A program made the position numbers and the translations under genes. A stretch of 64,000 nt of DNA from Glaciozyma antarctica PI12 (lineage: Eukaryota > Basidiomycota > Microbotryomycetes > Kriegeriales > Camptobasidiaceae), in the NCBI GenBank assembly GCA_002917775.1, contig KZ627149.1:661689-725688 (forward strand), in the 5' to 3' direction. Below are positions 45,801 to 57,170 of this stretch, in pieces (position 1 is the stretch's first letter; every line of letters begins with the position of its first letter). The notes beneath the pieces are model-generated. The model made no database searches and was not told the DNA's origin. It saw only the letters and a list, made by a program, of their open reading frames with translations.

Positions 45801-48306
45801 CGCCAACGTGGCGGCCTCTGCTGCGGCCTTTGCCTTCTCCTCGAGCTCGTGCGCCTTCTTCCTCGCTCGCTCGACCTGCTCGGCTCGGACCTGCTCCTCC
45901 TCCTGTCTCCGCTTCTTCGCGCGCTCGGCCGCGGCGTGCATCTCGCGAACGTGAAGCTCCTCGAGGTCCGCTACCGGTGCGGGCGGTGGTGCTGGCACCG
46001 CTGAGACGACGGAGGCGGGAGGAGGTACTGCTGGAGCGGCCGTGATCGGTGGAGGTGGGAGGTGGGAAGGCTTCGCCGGGAGGAGGGTTGCGGAAGGCGG
46101 AGGGAAGGCAGAGAACGACGACGAGGGGTGGGAGAGAGTGGGTGAAAGAGGTCCGGAAGGACGATGGGGAGGTTCGTGTCGGTCGAGGCCGCGATGAGAC
46201 TGAGCTGATGCGATCCCGGCGAGGTGAGGGGGAAGCTGACGTCCTCCTTGCTCGATGACGGGTCGCCGAACACTCTGGTCGATGCTGGGACGACGCGCTC
46301 CATACTCCATGCTCGGTCTTCGCACGCCAGGTCCAGCGTCTCGTCCCCATGCTCGGGGCTCGGCCTGCGAGGGAAGTGTCGCCTTTGCCAGCCGAGGGGA
46401 GGTGATGGACTCTCGTCGCGGGTGGCCTTCGGAAGGGTGAGGGTGGGCGTGAGAAGCGAGGTGAAGAGGGAGGTCCGTCGTCGATGGACGTCGCATGCCC
46501 GTCGGCACCGGCGGCTTGCGTTCCTCCTCGCCCTTGCGGCCCGTCCCGTATGGCTCGAACTTGCCCAACCGCTCGTTGAAGAGATTCCTCGCGGGCTCCG
46601 CAGCGAGAGGCTTCTTCGACCAGGTCCGATCGTAGTCGTCCTTGAATCGCTCTTCCCGGCTGGGTTCGTGGACGGATTCGCCTGGTGCGAGCGGAGCTTC
46701 GAGAGTCGCGAGGTCGGAGGGATGGGGTTCGTCGAGGTAGTCGCTCGACCTGGAAGGTGCTTCGGGAGGAGGGGCGTCTGCGTCGATCTTGTACTGAGTG
46801 CCGTCACCGAACTCGATCGTGGTGTCGAGGAAGTCGTCGTTGTCGTCGCCCATCTGCATCAAGCGAAGAGAGTAAGCAATCGCTCCCATTCCTCGCGTTG
46901 ATCTCGCAAACGCACCTCGTCCCAGTGGCTCGCGTTCGGGTCCAAATGGACTCCTCGGAAAGCGTCCAAACCCTGCAACAAAGTCGCGTTCGCCGCCGCT
47001 GCTGCTGCCGCCCTCGCCTGAACTGCTCGATCCCGTGTTTGAACCTGCTCCACGAGCGCTGCAGCTCGCATACTTTTGGCTTTACCACGCAATCGTTAGC
47101 TCCTGTCCAGCCCGTCTCAAAACAGAAGTCAAACGCACCACTCGCCGCCTCTGCCGCCGTCGGGAAGTCTCCTCCTGGCATCCCCATGTTCCCCTCTCTC
47201 GCTCCCGGTCCCCTCACTCCCCAGGCCGCCGATCCTCTCCCCGAACCTCCCATCCCCATGCCTCCCATCCCCCTCCCACGCTCGTACGTTCCTCCACGCA
47301 TCGCAGGATCTTGCGGCGGCAACGGCGCCCGCGGCTGCCCTTCCGGCGCAGGAGCGGTTTTGAGCCAGCCGCTAGGACCCGAGACCGTTTGTGCTGTCGT
47401 GAGAGAGACGGTCGGGCCCGCGGAAATCTTGCCGGTGAGGAGGCGAGGGTGGGTCGTGGAGAAGGGAGGGGCGATAGGGGGTGTCGCTAGGCGAGCTGCG
47501 GGAGAGCAAAAAGGTTGTTAGTACGTGCTCGTGGGTAGGATAGCGAAAGCAAGGACGTACCGACTGCGGCCTTGACCTCAGGCTTGCCCTTGTCGCCCGC
47601 CTTCTCGAGGAACTTCTTGTTGACCGAGAGACTGCTGGCGAACTTCTTTGTCGGAGCAGGAGAGCTGGAAGGAGTAGGAGGGGGAAGCTGGGCCGCGGAG
47701 AGGACGGGGGTGGAGGCGGTGGAGGAGGAGTTGGAGGCGAGGAGCGAGCTGGAGGGAGGAAGGGCGGAAGGGAAGGGGTGGACGATCGCGGGAGGGAGAG
47801 GCGAATCATGTGGCGCAGAAAGCGTCGTAGTAGGCGTAGTTCCGCTGGTGCTGAGCGGCTCAGCAGCGGGAGTTGGTGCTTCGTCGTCCTCAGGCGAGGC
47901 CTTCTCCACAGCCGCTGGATCCGCAACGGCTGCCTCTCCCTCGATCGCTGCCGCCGCGCCTTCGCGCACCTCGTGCATTGCCTGCAACACCACTCTGTAC
48001 CGTCTCGACTGCCGGAGAAGTCGAAGAGCTAGCGAGGTCGGCAGGCGCAACGTCGTCAGACAGCAATCCAGCCGACTCAGTTCCCCCGACACTTCTTCCC
48101 AGGCCCTCAGACTGCTCCTCCACCGTTCGAGTAGATGATTCGGCGCCTTGTTGTGCGAGTGGTGAGGCGTCGGCGAAGGCGATGCTGGAGGGCTCAGGAG
48201 TCGTGGAGGAAGACGTCGTGGGTGCGGAAGGGGACGGGGCGGAGGACTCGCTCAGCACGACCTGGGTGGGATATGAGGAAGGAGTAGGCGGAGGCGCATC
48301 TGTCAT
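42809..48306 (-). CDS. Very large, mostly disordered protein with a conserved FGDGTQY block
   Basis: About 1700 residues starting MTDAPPPTPSSYPTQVVL. The N-terminal third is Ser/Thr/Pro/Ala-rich (TKKFASSLSVNKKFLEKAGD, RGGTYERGRGMGGMGMGG). A short helical block follows (AALVEQVQTRDRAVQARAAA, LDAFRGVHLDPNASHWDE), then the best-ordered segment after a splice: MGDDNDDFLDTTIEFGDGTQ, YKIDADAP, EERFKDDYDRTWSKKP. Over 900 residues of Pro/Ala/Ser-rich sequence follow with one Ala/Glu/Arg coiled coil (ERAKKRRQEEEQVRAEQVER) and a LPPHLA-type repeat (VPPHLA, LPPHLAG). The C-terminus is Gln/Pro/Tyr/Gly-rich. I do not recognise the family; a scaffold or mRNP/cortex protein is plausible. The 5' splice near 47990 is uncertain. 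Confidence 0.7.
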
Positions 48307-48507
48307 CCGAAAAAGTGGACGAGACGAGGTGGATGGACGGAGGCAAGAGGGCAGAGCGCGTTCGCTACTCGCGCGCCTACTGCTGGGCTCAGACTACGGC
48401 CTTCTCTCAACGACCTCTCCAAGCCTTGAACCCACTGAGTGACTAGACTAAATGGCGAAAGCAAACTAATCCCAAGTAAAGGTACAACGAGAGAGAGTCA
48501 AGGGCGT

Positions 48508-50316
48508 CTACACGCCCACCTGGCTCGACGCAGCTGCTGCCTCCGATGCCGGCTCAGCCTCCACAGCCTTCATATCCGCGTGCTTATCCACAGCATTCTG
48601 AGCAGCAGCTCGTGCGCTTTGAATGAGGTCGTTCTGCATGGCGCAAACGAGGTCAGCGAACGATTCTCAAGCGACGTTCGCAAGCACGTACCCTTCCTCG
48701 CAGCCGTTGCGTGATGTACTCCTGCCCCACCACCTCGACCGACGCCCTTATAACGTCCACCATGACATCCTCGACCCACTCGTTCTCCTCGAACGGGATG
48801 TCGAGCCATGCAGCCGGGATCGACTGCGACAAGCTCGAGTGGACGAGGTTGTTCGTGGGATCGTGAAGGAGGAGAAGGAAGAAGAGAGCGTTGGAAAGAG
48901 AGGTGGTGGTAGAGTCATCCGAAGGTGAAGGAGAGGCGTAGAAGGGGAGGGGAGCAAGGCAGGGTTGGATGCGGAGGAAGATGGGGCAATGCGTGATGGG
49001 GACGGTGAGACCTTCGGCGTCGGCGTCGTTCTCCTTTGGTGGTTCTGGATGAAACGAGTTCTTGATGAGTTCGGCGACGTTCGCCTGCGAGGGACAAGTC
49101 AGCGATGCGATGTAGAATGTAGAGAAGTTACAAGGACGCACCTCGGCGAGCTTCCACCCTTCCGCCAGGCCCTCGACGTAGTTGAGGTTTCGCTCATCAG
49201 GATCCACCTCAGCATTCGCCTTCGGCTTCGCCTCGTCTCCTTTGTTGATGACGAGAGTTCCGCCTTCGATTTGGTCCATGATCTTTACGAGGCGAGTTTA
49301 GCGAAGGACTGATGGCCAATCTCTCAAAAGAACGCACCTTCGTGAGCCCGCGGTACACCAGCGTCTCGACTCCCTCGTAGCCAACCATGTCGTGGCTCAA
49401 GCTGACCTGAATCACCTCGTGCTCCGCAATAGGAGGCGCGACGGCGTTCAAGAGCTCCGTCAACGAGCGCAGCGTTCCCGTCTTGAGGTCCTTTCCTGTA
49501 GGGCACCAAGAGAATCATCAGCTCCTGCTCGGCTTCGAATCCAGCAGCGACGAGACGCACCAAGCTGGTCCAAATGAGCTCCTCGAGCGTACTCCATCGC
49601 CCCCTCACTCCATTTCTTCGCCTGCTCATTCTCCCCTAGCGCCTTCATAAGCCCCTGCCCAATCCCTCCCAGTCCCGCTCCTCCCGACGCCGTCTTGACC
49701 TGCTCCTCAGCGACCGTCCTAGCCTGCTGAACGACCTGACTCGCCTGCTGCACGACGTTCGTCGCCTGCGACCAGACGGACGACCAGCCCCACCCTCCCT
49801 CCTCCACCACCGGCGCAGGCTCAACGGGTTGCACGGGGAGAGGCGGCGGAGGCTCCGACGTGGCTGATTTGGTACTGCGAACGCTCTCGCCACTTCGGCG
49901 GGACGTGCTCGCCGTGCTGGCGGCGAGGACGTTGGTCCTGCTGCTCGAGCGACTAAGGGTCGAAGGGTGGGAGACCTTCTTGCTGAGGCCAGGGTCGGCT
50001 CTGACGGGAGCGGTGGGAGTCGAGGAGCGTTGAGTGATCTCGTCGAGGAAGTCCAGCACGGACTGAGCGTCTTCGGCGTTCGTCACGGTGGGAGCGACGG
50101 AGGGGGTGGCGCCTGCTATGGGTGCTTCGGCGGGGGTAGATCGTGAGCGGGGAGGCGCCGAGTAGTTGTCGAGCGAGTCGAGGAAGTCGAGCACATCAGC
50201 TCTAGGAGGCGGGTTAGCTTCCAACGTGAGAGGCGCCAGCTGAGAGATGCTTGCCTGCTGGAGCGGGGCTTGGTGGGGTCAGTTGATGCGGCTGATGCTT
50301 TGGGTTGTTCTGCCAT
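48508..50316 (-). CDS. MTC1: Mtc1-like protein (maintenance of telomere capping 1 family)
   Basis: Starts MAEQPKASAASTDPTKPRSS at 50316. The conserved DVLDFLDSLDNYSAPP block near the N-terminus is followed by VLDFLDEITQRSS, a Ser-rich linker, GWGWSSVWSQATNVVQQASQ with an amphipathic helix VVQQARTVAEEQV, SLTELLNAVAPPIAEHEVIQ, VSLSHDMVGYEGVETLVYRG, ERNLNYVEGLAEGWKLAE and a C-terminal domain with WLDIPFEENEWVEDVMVDVI and QEYITQRLRGR. LDFLDSL plus the GWGW-SVWSQA helix are hallmarks of the Mtc1 family of cytosolic, vesicle-associated fungal proteins (yeast MTC1 was named for a synthetic defect with telomere capping). Exact biochemical role unknown. Confidence 0.8.
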
Positions 50317-50694
50317 CGTTGTCGGTGCGCGAGAAGAGGAGAGGCGGGACTGGCGCCCGAGGCCCGTGGCGCGCCCAAGTTGAGATCTTGAGAGGGGGAC
50401 CACCTTCGCAGCTCCGTCTCTCCCAGTTGTTCGATACAGGGTAACAGAGCACGCCTTCAGAGTTGCAGAAAGCTGCTCGTTCTGGCTTCGAGCTGCCTCA
50501 GAGTGATTCGCGCACCATTGCGATGCTCTCCTCCTTCAGGTTTACCAGCGAGATTGCACCAAATCAATCTCACAACCAAGGGCTGATACTGCGCAGAAGA
50601 AATCGAGCAGGTCGTGAAGCAGGAGCACGACCAGGGAACTGAAAACATCCTTCAATGCGCGACAATCTGCCCCCAACTCCACCCCCTCTGCTTC
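50317..50694. other. Intergenic region, MTC1 promoter and DRG2 3' flank
   Basis: Both flanking genes run on the minus strand. No coding or RNA feature supported. Confidence 0.5.
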
Positions 50695-52633
50695 CTACGT
50701 GTGGGAGAACACGGTGACGACGTCGTCTGGTGCAACAACGTGCTTGAGGCCCACTTTCTGCGCCTGGGGAGCGAACTTGGAGCTGGCGCCCCAGACTGAA
50801 CGAGCGAGGAGGTTGTCAGCGACCGTGTGCGCCGAGGAGGACGACGAAGACGCACCGAGAGCATATTTGAACTTGTCGGCGAGAGAGCGATGAATGGAGT
50901 TGCACTATGGGGCTCACGAGTCAGCTTTACGTTTGCAAAGTATTGAAATCTAAGAGAACGCACAACTGCTTCGATTGTGGCATCCTGCTTGACGATGAGG
51001 GGGTCGCTGAAATCGGGCTTGACTCCTCGCCGTTTCGTGTAGATTCGGTTAAGGCCAAGTCCCTCCCAGATGCGGGTGCGGAGCGTGTCGAGGTTGAGGT
51101 CGAGCTCGCAGGAGATGACGACCGTGTTGGGTTGGCGAGCGAGCCGGTCGACTTCTGCGAGGGCTAGGGGATCAGCGGAGTCAGGTTCTCGCACGGATTG
51201 AGAACGAACCTTCGAGAGAGATGGCATCAATCTTGTTGTAGCAGTAGAGGCAGTTGACATACTTCCTGCTTCCGAGGAGGACGTCGACGAATTCGTCAGT
51301 CGTGATCTGGCGAGCGAGGAAGAAGGTCAGATTGAGAGCAACGCCGGGAAAGAGGAGGCAACACACATCTTCTCGGATCATCACGTCGGCATTGTGCAGC
51401 TGTAGCGAGAGAGTCAGCGAGGAGAGGGGACGGCGGCTTCGGAAATTACCTTGTAGGCTTGCAGCTGCGATAGATGGTCAGCGGGCGCTCGAGGGCTGGG
51501 AGAACAGGAACGCACCACTCCTCGGATAGCCTTGTCGTCGATCTTTGTCAACGGTACCGTAGCGTTGATGGTGATGCCGCCAGCGGTCTGCGCAAGAGTT
51601 CATCAGCATTCTTGCCCAAGACCCGCTCCTGAAGACACCCACTTTTTTGACGGAAAACGACGTCAGGCTTCTTGCGGTTCAGCCGAATCCCGACGGCTTC
51701 GAGCTCAATCTCTAGCAGCCTTCGTTGCCGGTCTCCTCTGCGAAGCCAAAGTCAGCGAAGCCCGAGGAAGTGCCCCCAGAAACGCCTCACTTTGTCACGT
51801 CGAGCATCATCTTCGCAATGGAGTGACAGAACGTCAGTTGCTGCCAAAGAGGGGGGGGGGGGGGAGGGGACAGCACGCACCAGAACCAGATCTGCGGTCT
51901 TTCGAGACGCAAGTCAGCTCCGCACCTTCAAAGACAAGCCAGACAACTCACCTTCGCCACCGCAATAACCTGTCGTCCACGTCCACGTCCACTTGAGGCG
52001 CCCTCAATGATTCCGGGAAGATCGAGCACTGCATCCCAGCATCAGCTCGCGTCCGGCTCCCCTCCCTTCCACAACTCACGTTGGACCTTTGCGCCGTCAA
52101 TTTCGAGCACTGCACACACGCGTTAGCTCCGTTCCTGTAGCCAGCACAGTCCACCGTACCTCCTGGAATGGCCGTCAAGGTAGTCTGCAGGGAATCATCA
52201 GCTCAGCTCGCCTCCCTCCTCGAGAGCTGCTCACGTATTCATACGCAGCTACCGAGCTCTCAGTCCCGGTAAGCTTCGACAGCAGCGTAGATTTTCCGAC
52301 GGAAGGGAACCCGATGAGAGCCCTGCACCACCAGCCATCAGCTCCTGCGCGCACCCTCACGAGCAGAGAGACTCACACTCGACCGTATCCCGCCTTGCTC
52401 ACGTCGAACCCATCTCCAGGCTTCCCACTCTTGCGATCCGGCTCAAGCAGCTCAGCCCTGTAGCGCGCAAGCTTGGCTAGAAGTAGTCACGGTGCGGTCA
52501 GCTCCTCTTCCCTCCTACTCGCGCACCAGCTCAACTCACCTTTCAGCAGACCCAGGTGATACTCCGTAGCTTTGTTCTTCTGCGTACGGTTCATCTCCTC
52601 CGATATCTGGTCGATCTTGTCGGAAATCCCCAT
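50695..52633 (-). CDS. RBG2: Developmentally regulated GTP-binding protein 2 (Drg2/Rbg2)
   Basis: Starts [20 protein letters not shown] followed by [20 protein letters not shown], which separates DRG2 (MGI, TEYHLG, KYRAQL) from DRG1. G1 is [13 protein letters not shown], then [11 protein letters not shown] (G2 TT), G3 [35 protein letters not shown]4 [10 protein letters not shown], then [21 protein letters not shown]5-region [15 protein letters not shown] (TGS domain start) and [19 protein letters not shown], ending [14 protein letters not shown]. The tail VFSHT differs from the usual IVKK. Drg2 binds its partner Dfrp2/Gir2 and assists translation on stalled ribosomes. Exons are many and short, down to about ten codons. 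A G14 run (51851-51864) sits in an intron. Confidence 0.93.
51851..51864. repeat. Homopolymer run of 14 G
   Basis: Fourteen consecutive G on the plus strand (C on the coding strand) inside a RBG2 intron; it could serve as a polypyrimidine tract in the transcript. Confidence 0.9.
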
Positions 52634-52912
52634 GGTGGCGGCGGGTGGTGGGGTTCAAGGAGGGGGAGAGGTTGTTGTCGGATGAGAGGGGTCAAGCGCG
52701 TCGGGCGGGAGGTGGGCTGGTTGCTGTGCAGGGATGAAGTTCGGAGTGTGAAGCAGACGCAAGACGGCTGGCCAGGGAGAGGGAGGCGGCGGTCGAGGGT
52801 GGTGGTCGAGGGCGAAGCACCGTAAGTCGGAGCAGCTCCTCTCCCTCCTCCCACTCGCCAGCACTCATCCTTCAGCTTTTCGACACTTTGTTTACACGTT
52901 CAGGCAGCAAGA

Positions 52913-53986
52913 ATGGCCGTGCGAAGACCCGACCCCGTGAGAGACGCTCTCGCGACCCTCGTTCCCGTTCCTCGACCAGCTCGTTGGCGCGACTTGCCCT
53001 TGCCTCCTTTCGAAGGCGGCGATGCGGGAGGAGCGGGAGGAGCTGTGGATCGGAAGGGCAAGGGAAAGGCGCGGGAGGTGGCAGAGGAGGCGACGGTAGA
53101 GACCTGGCGCGAGGGAGGTACGCTGGTGTTGTTGTTGATCTTGCTGTGGGGAGCTGACCCCGCTCTCGCAGACGCGCTGCTCTCGCATTCCTTCGACCTG
53201 TACCGCGTATCCCCCCTCTCCTCTTTTCCCCTCGCACCCTCCGCCTCGACGGCCTCCTTCACGGCCTTCGCGAGCTCGTTCAAGACGTATCTCGACCGAC
53301 AGACGTCTCTCGAGGACAGTCCTAGCGAGCTAGGGATCAAACGCGTACAAGCAGGTTTCGTCAATGCACCGCTCTACGAATCCACCGGTCACCCAATCCT
53401 CGTCGAAGTCGAGCGCGGAGCTGCGGACGGCGGCACCGTCACCTCCCTATTCGTCCTCCTCCCTTCCTCGCCCTCCCACCACTCCACATCCTACCCACTT
53501 CTCCTCGCCCACTCTTCATCGTCCTCCCTCGTCGAATCTTTCATCAACTACCTCTCCACGCGCCACGACACGCGAATAACCCCATTCCGACTTCCTCACG
53601 CGTCGATGGCTCGCATTCTCGAAGGAGCTCTTGGGAAGGAAGCTTCAAGCAGCGATATGGTCCTCACTCTCGCCTTCCCACCTTCCATCGCCATTGCCGG
53701 CCTCTCCTCCATCACCCTCACCCTCCCACCCGCACTTCAATCCTCGCTACTCGCCTCCCCACCTCCCACCTCCTTCCTCGACTCCCTATCAACCTACATC
53801 CACTCCCTCACCGCCCTCTCCCTTCGACAGCTCTTCATCACTAAATTTAACACGGGCGAAGGAACGTCGTTGCATTCCGGCCAAGGGAGCGAGGGAGGGA
53901 AAGTCAAGTTTACGACGCTGGCGGGGCAGGGGGAGATGGAGAAGGTGCTGGTAGCAGTAGTTCGGGCTTCAGAGTCGAGGGAATGA
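52913..53986 (+). CDS. Single-exon protein, possibly kinetochore CENP-L/Fta1-like
   Basis: An uninterrupted 357-codon gene, the only clear intronless gene of this size here. N-terminus MAVRRPDPVRDALATLVPVP, then a Lys/Gly linker, a helix LVLLLILLWGADPALADALL, strands LVEVERGAADGGTVTSLFVL, AHSSSSSLVESFINYLSTRH, LTLAFPPSIAIAGLSSITLT, a helix SLTALSLRQLFITKF and a final GGKVKFTTLAGQGEMEK. A beta-rich half followed by a helix and a closing GKVKF strand resembles CENP-L/Iml3/Fta1 (Sim4/CCAN complex). I see no invariant motif that settles it, so the name is a weak suggestion. It shares a 279 bp divergent promoter with RBG2. Confidence 0.7.
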   Translation: MAVRRPDPVRDALATLVPVPRPARWRDLPLPPFEGGDAGGAGGAVDRKGKGKAREVAEEATVETWREGGTLVLLLILLWGADPALADALLSHSFDLYRVSPLSSFPLAPSASTASFTAFASSFKTYLDRQTSLEDSPSELGIKRVQAGFVNAPLYESTGHPILVEVERGAADGGTVTSLFVLLPSSPSHHSTSYPLLLAHSSSSSLVESFINYLSTRHDTRITPFRLPHASMARILEGALGKEASSSDMVLTLAFPPSIAIAGLSSITLTLPPALQSSLLASPPPTSFLDSLSTYIHSLTALSLRQLFITKFNTGEGTSLHSGQGSEGGKVKFTTLAGQGEMEKVLVAVVRASESRE

Positions 53987-54695
53987 AGCGATCTGTTTAT
54001 GGCAGAGGTCATTCTGGAGGAGCGTCGTGGTCGGCATTCCAGCGTCGCAAGCTTCGCCTCGCTGCACCGTTCTCGGACCGGCGGGTGTCTTTCGTCCTCG
54101 CTCCCACCCACTTCATACCTCTGCAGCTCGAGGCTTCCCGTCGTCTGGCTCGAAGCGGGAACGAGAGCATTCGAGGATTCGACATGAACAGCGCCATCTG
54201 CACCACGTGGCCGCGAGGGCTGGACTCCGGCGGCGTCTCCGTCCTGTGTTCATCCGCTCCGGCTACTGCTCTCTCGCGTTCCGTGCTGCTCTGTGTCCAG
54301 GCCTCCAGGGTACACAAGCTGCCGCTTCTCCGCACCTCGTCACTTCTCAAGTTCTCAGCGATAAGGCAGATCTCGTGGGGGAGCAGTTCGCCGAGTGACG
54401 CGCCTCGCTGTTGGGTAAAGCAGCGAAGAGTTGGGACGATGGCGAACGAATACCGACGGAAGCATTGATTGTACTCAAGTATATGGAGAGCAAACGGGGA
54501 GTGGGGAATGCGCAAGTGCGAAGGGCCACGGTGGAGGGGCCTAGCGAAGATCGCGAGAGAGGGGAGAGTGGTGCGCAACAAGAATGGGAAGGGTAGATAC
54601 AACACAGGAACGGAAACTATGACATGACAGGGGAGGTAACAGCGAAGGAAATAGCCAAGACTGGAGAGTAAGAGAGAGTGTCCTTACGGCGCCCA
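53987..54695. other. Intergenic region of about 700 bp between convergent genes
   Basis: Overlapping open frames occur on both strands (longest 54009-54605 minus, 198 codons), none with a recognisable domain, start context or clean intron pattern. I treat it as 3' flanks. Confidence 0.4.
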
Positions 54696-55740
54696 TCACG
54701 CTCCCGTCCCCCACCCCCCATTGTTAGCATACCGCCCCTGCCTCTCAGTAGAGACTGATTGATCTCCTTCATCCATCCCATCGTCGTCGTCGTCATCCTC
54801 CATCCCGTAGTCCTCCCCTCCCTCCTCTCCCAGCGGCTCTCCAGCTCCCCATACGCTTCCTCCTCCTCCAGCGAGCGACTGCTGATAGCTCGGCAACTGC
54901 AACGGCGCTTCGTCAATGCTCGCTCGCCGGCAATACGCTCCTCCCTCACGCTCCCGACTAACGGCAGGCGCTCTGCATCCGCCTAGCCCCAGCCCTCCTC
55001 CTCCGCTGCTAGCCGAACCGCCCCACATGCCTGTCCCCGTCGGTCCCGTTCCAGGCGCCGTAGCGTAGCCATCCGATCCTACTCGACCTCCTCGTCGACT
55101 CCAGTCGATGGAGCCGTCGCGCATGTTGAGGCTTGAAGGGGAAGAGTCGGGGAGGGCGAGAGTGTGAGAGAGGGGAGTTCCGTGCGGGGTCGCCGTCGGG
55201 TGCTGGTTCGCGCTGCCGTACTGCTGAGTGCTCGTGCTGGCGTCCGCCCTCCAGCCATTCCACGCTGCTCCTCCCGCCGAGTTGGAGCTGTCCGGCCCGG
55301 AAATCCATTGGCTCGTGCTGCTCCCGCCGGAGAGGTTCGAGGGCTGAGGAGGAGAGGAGCTGGGGGGAAGGGCGGTTTGGAGGAAGGACGAGAGGCGGAG
55401 GAGTTCGCGGTCGCGCTGGGATTCGAGGGAGAAAGTATCGGCGGAGAACATCGCCATCAGGTCGTCCTCGTCGCTGGCAAGCGACCGTGATTGCTGCATG
55501 TGGGGCGAGGAGTAGGAAAAGGCCGAGTGGGGGAAAGGCGAGACGAGGGCCATGGGTCGGTCGAGGGGTGGTGGTGTGTGCTTGCTGGGGAGGCGATCTG
55601 GAGGAATGTTGTCTGGAGGCGGCGCGGAGATGGTTAGCTCTGCTGCGTCAGGGAGTGACTGGCGGTACTCACGATAGGCCGTGTACTTTTGTGTGTAGGT
55701 GCGCTGTGCGAAGGTCTTGTAGCTCGGTTCAAAGAGATCG
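54696..55740 (-). CDS. Ser/Gly-rich, mostly disordered protein (5' end unresolved)
   Basis: The last exon encodes about 300 residues, containing MALVSPFPHSAFSYSSPHMQ, SRSLASDEDDLMAMFSADTF, SLESQRDRELLRLSSFLQTA, then Ser/Gly/Thr-rich sequence, RRASIDEAPLQLPSYQQSLA, and an acidic run MEDDDDDDGMDEGDQS before RYANNGGWGTGA. A clean intron (GTGAGT to CCTCCAG, about 55,612-55,670) joins it to an upstream exon DLFEPSYKTFAQRTYTQKYT. No ATG lies immediately before that exon, so the true start is probably further upstream through another intron. The helix DDLMAMFSADTFSLESQ is the only ordered-looking part. No family recognised. Confidence 0.6.
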
Positions 55741-57170
55741 ATGGAGGAAGAGAAGCCTTTCCAGGGGAGAAGTTGCCGCCTGCGCCGTTCCTTCCGGCCC
55801 TGTCTGCTCCGACTTCACTTCGGTATTTTGCGGGCTTCTCTCTACTGTAAACAGGACGCTGGAGAAAGATACGAAAGGTCTGGATCTTGCATCAAAGGTG
55901 GACGTCCGCGGACCCAAGAGGAGAGATCGCGAGCCAGACCGAGCTCCGCCCGTTTCCGATCTGCCTCCCTCCTCTGCCCAAGATCTCGCAACGCACTACT
56001 CAGTTTGCCCCGTTTGCTAGGCTTTAACAACAATGGCAAGGTACCAGGACCTTCGGGGCTCCTCTCATTCCTGCGACGGGGCCTCCTTCCGCTCGGCGTG
56101 CACGCGCCCGGAGGCCGGTTTCCGAGCACGATTGTATACCCTCACAGGCCTCACAAGCCGTACGACTCCCGCCTCGCACTACAGAAGAAGTTCTCGCTCG
56201 GCTTGAGTGCAGCCGCGAAATCAAAGTCGTTCCGAGCTGCCGCCTGAGCAATTTGGTCAGGTCGCTTCGTCAACTCCTTTGTCGGGACGACGCACCTGGT
56301 CCCCGGTCTCTGCTCAAAGCTGCGCCAGAGCGAATGGCAGCTCGTCTGTGTCCCGCAAGATGGGAGGGCGAAGCTCCCTGTTCGAACGCGGACAACGCCC
56401 TCACGAATCGCTGCCTGCGAAGGATCAGCTCGTCGGCCGAATCAAGCTCTACTTTGACTCGCAGTACGAAATAGGCGATCCCATGCAGGAAAGAGCAGTT
56501 GAATTGGTGCACAGGGCAGTCCTCCTTCGTCGAACGATGGGATCTCGGTCCCCTCGAACACGGAGGAACCTGTCTGCGAAGCCGCTGTTTGAGCATTGGT
56601 GAACGGACCGGTCGATCAAGCGCTTCTAGAGCAGTCGCTCGAGTGGGATTCGTAGCGCGTGCCTGATTGTGAGCCCTGAAAGGCGAGCAGGAGAGAGAGA
56701 GACCTTGTTGAGAAGCCTTCATCCCCGGAAAGCGTGGAGCGCCGGCCTCGATTCTGTTCAAGTTGCACAAACCAGCTGGTTCTGAGATATGCTGGCGTTT
56801 CAGCTTTCCTGCAGCAGGCCGACGGTTGGAGGACGAGAACTGCGAAGGGCAAGCGCTGCGATCCTTCGAGCGCCTGGAGACGAGAGCTTTGCCAAGGGGA
56901 GACCCAGACGCGCAAACAACAGAGCAGAGGGAGCACCTAACGCTGTCGGGTGTTTGGAGCTGAGTGGGAGGAGGAAGAAGAGCTCACGATCCGTCGAAGT
57001 CGAACGACAACACAGGTTCTCCGAGACTCCGAGGCTCTCCCTCTCCCCACCTCTTGTCAACCCAAACAGCTCGTCAGCCCACCCTCGTTAGATACCCGGG
57101 TATCCTCGCACACAGGCAGCACCGTACCGACCCTTGCGGCAAACTCCCGCCGACGGGCCTCGAGCAAGCC
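55741..57170. other. Long intergenic region of about 1.4 kb
   Basis: Divergent promoter space between the Ser/Gly-rich gene and HUT1, probably including the unresolved first exon(s) of the Ser/Gly-rich gene. Several open frames of 60-170 codons overlap on both strands without domains or consistent codon bias. No tRNA or repeat recognised. Confidence 0.4.

Noticed and set aside
54009-54605. 198-codon minus-strand open frame
   Set aside because: Lies between convergent gene ends, lacks any recognised motif, and overlaps competing open frames on the plus strand; probably UTR sequence.
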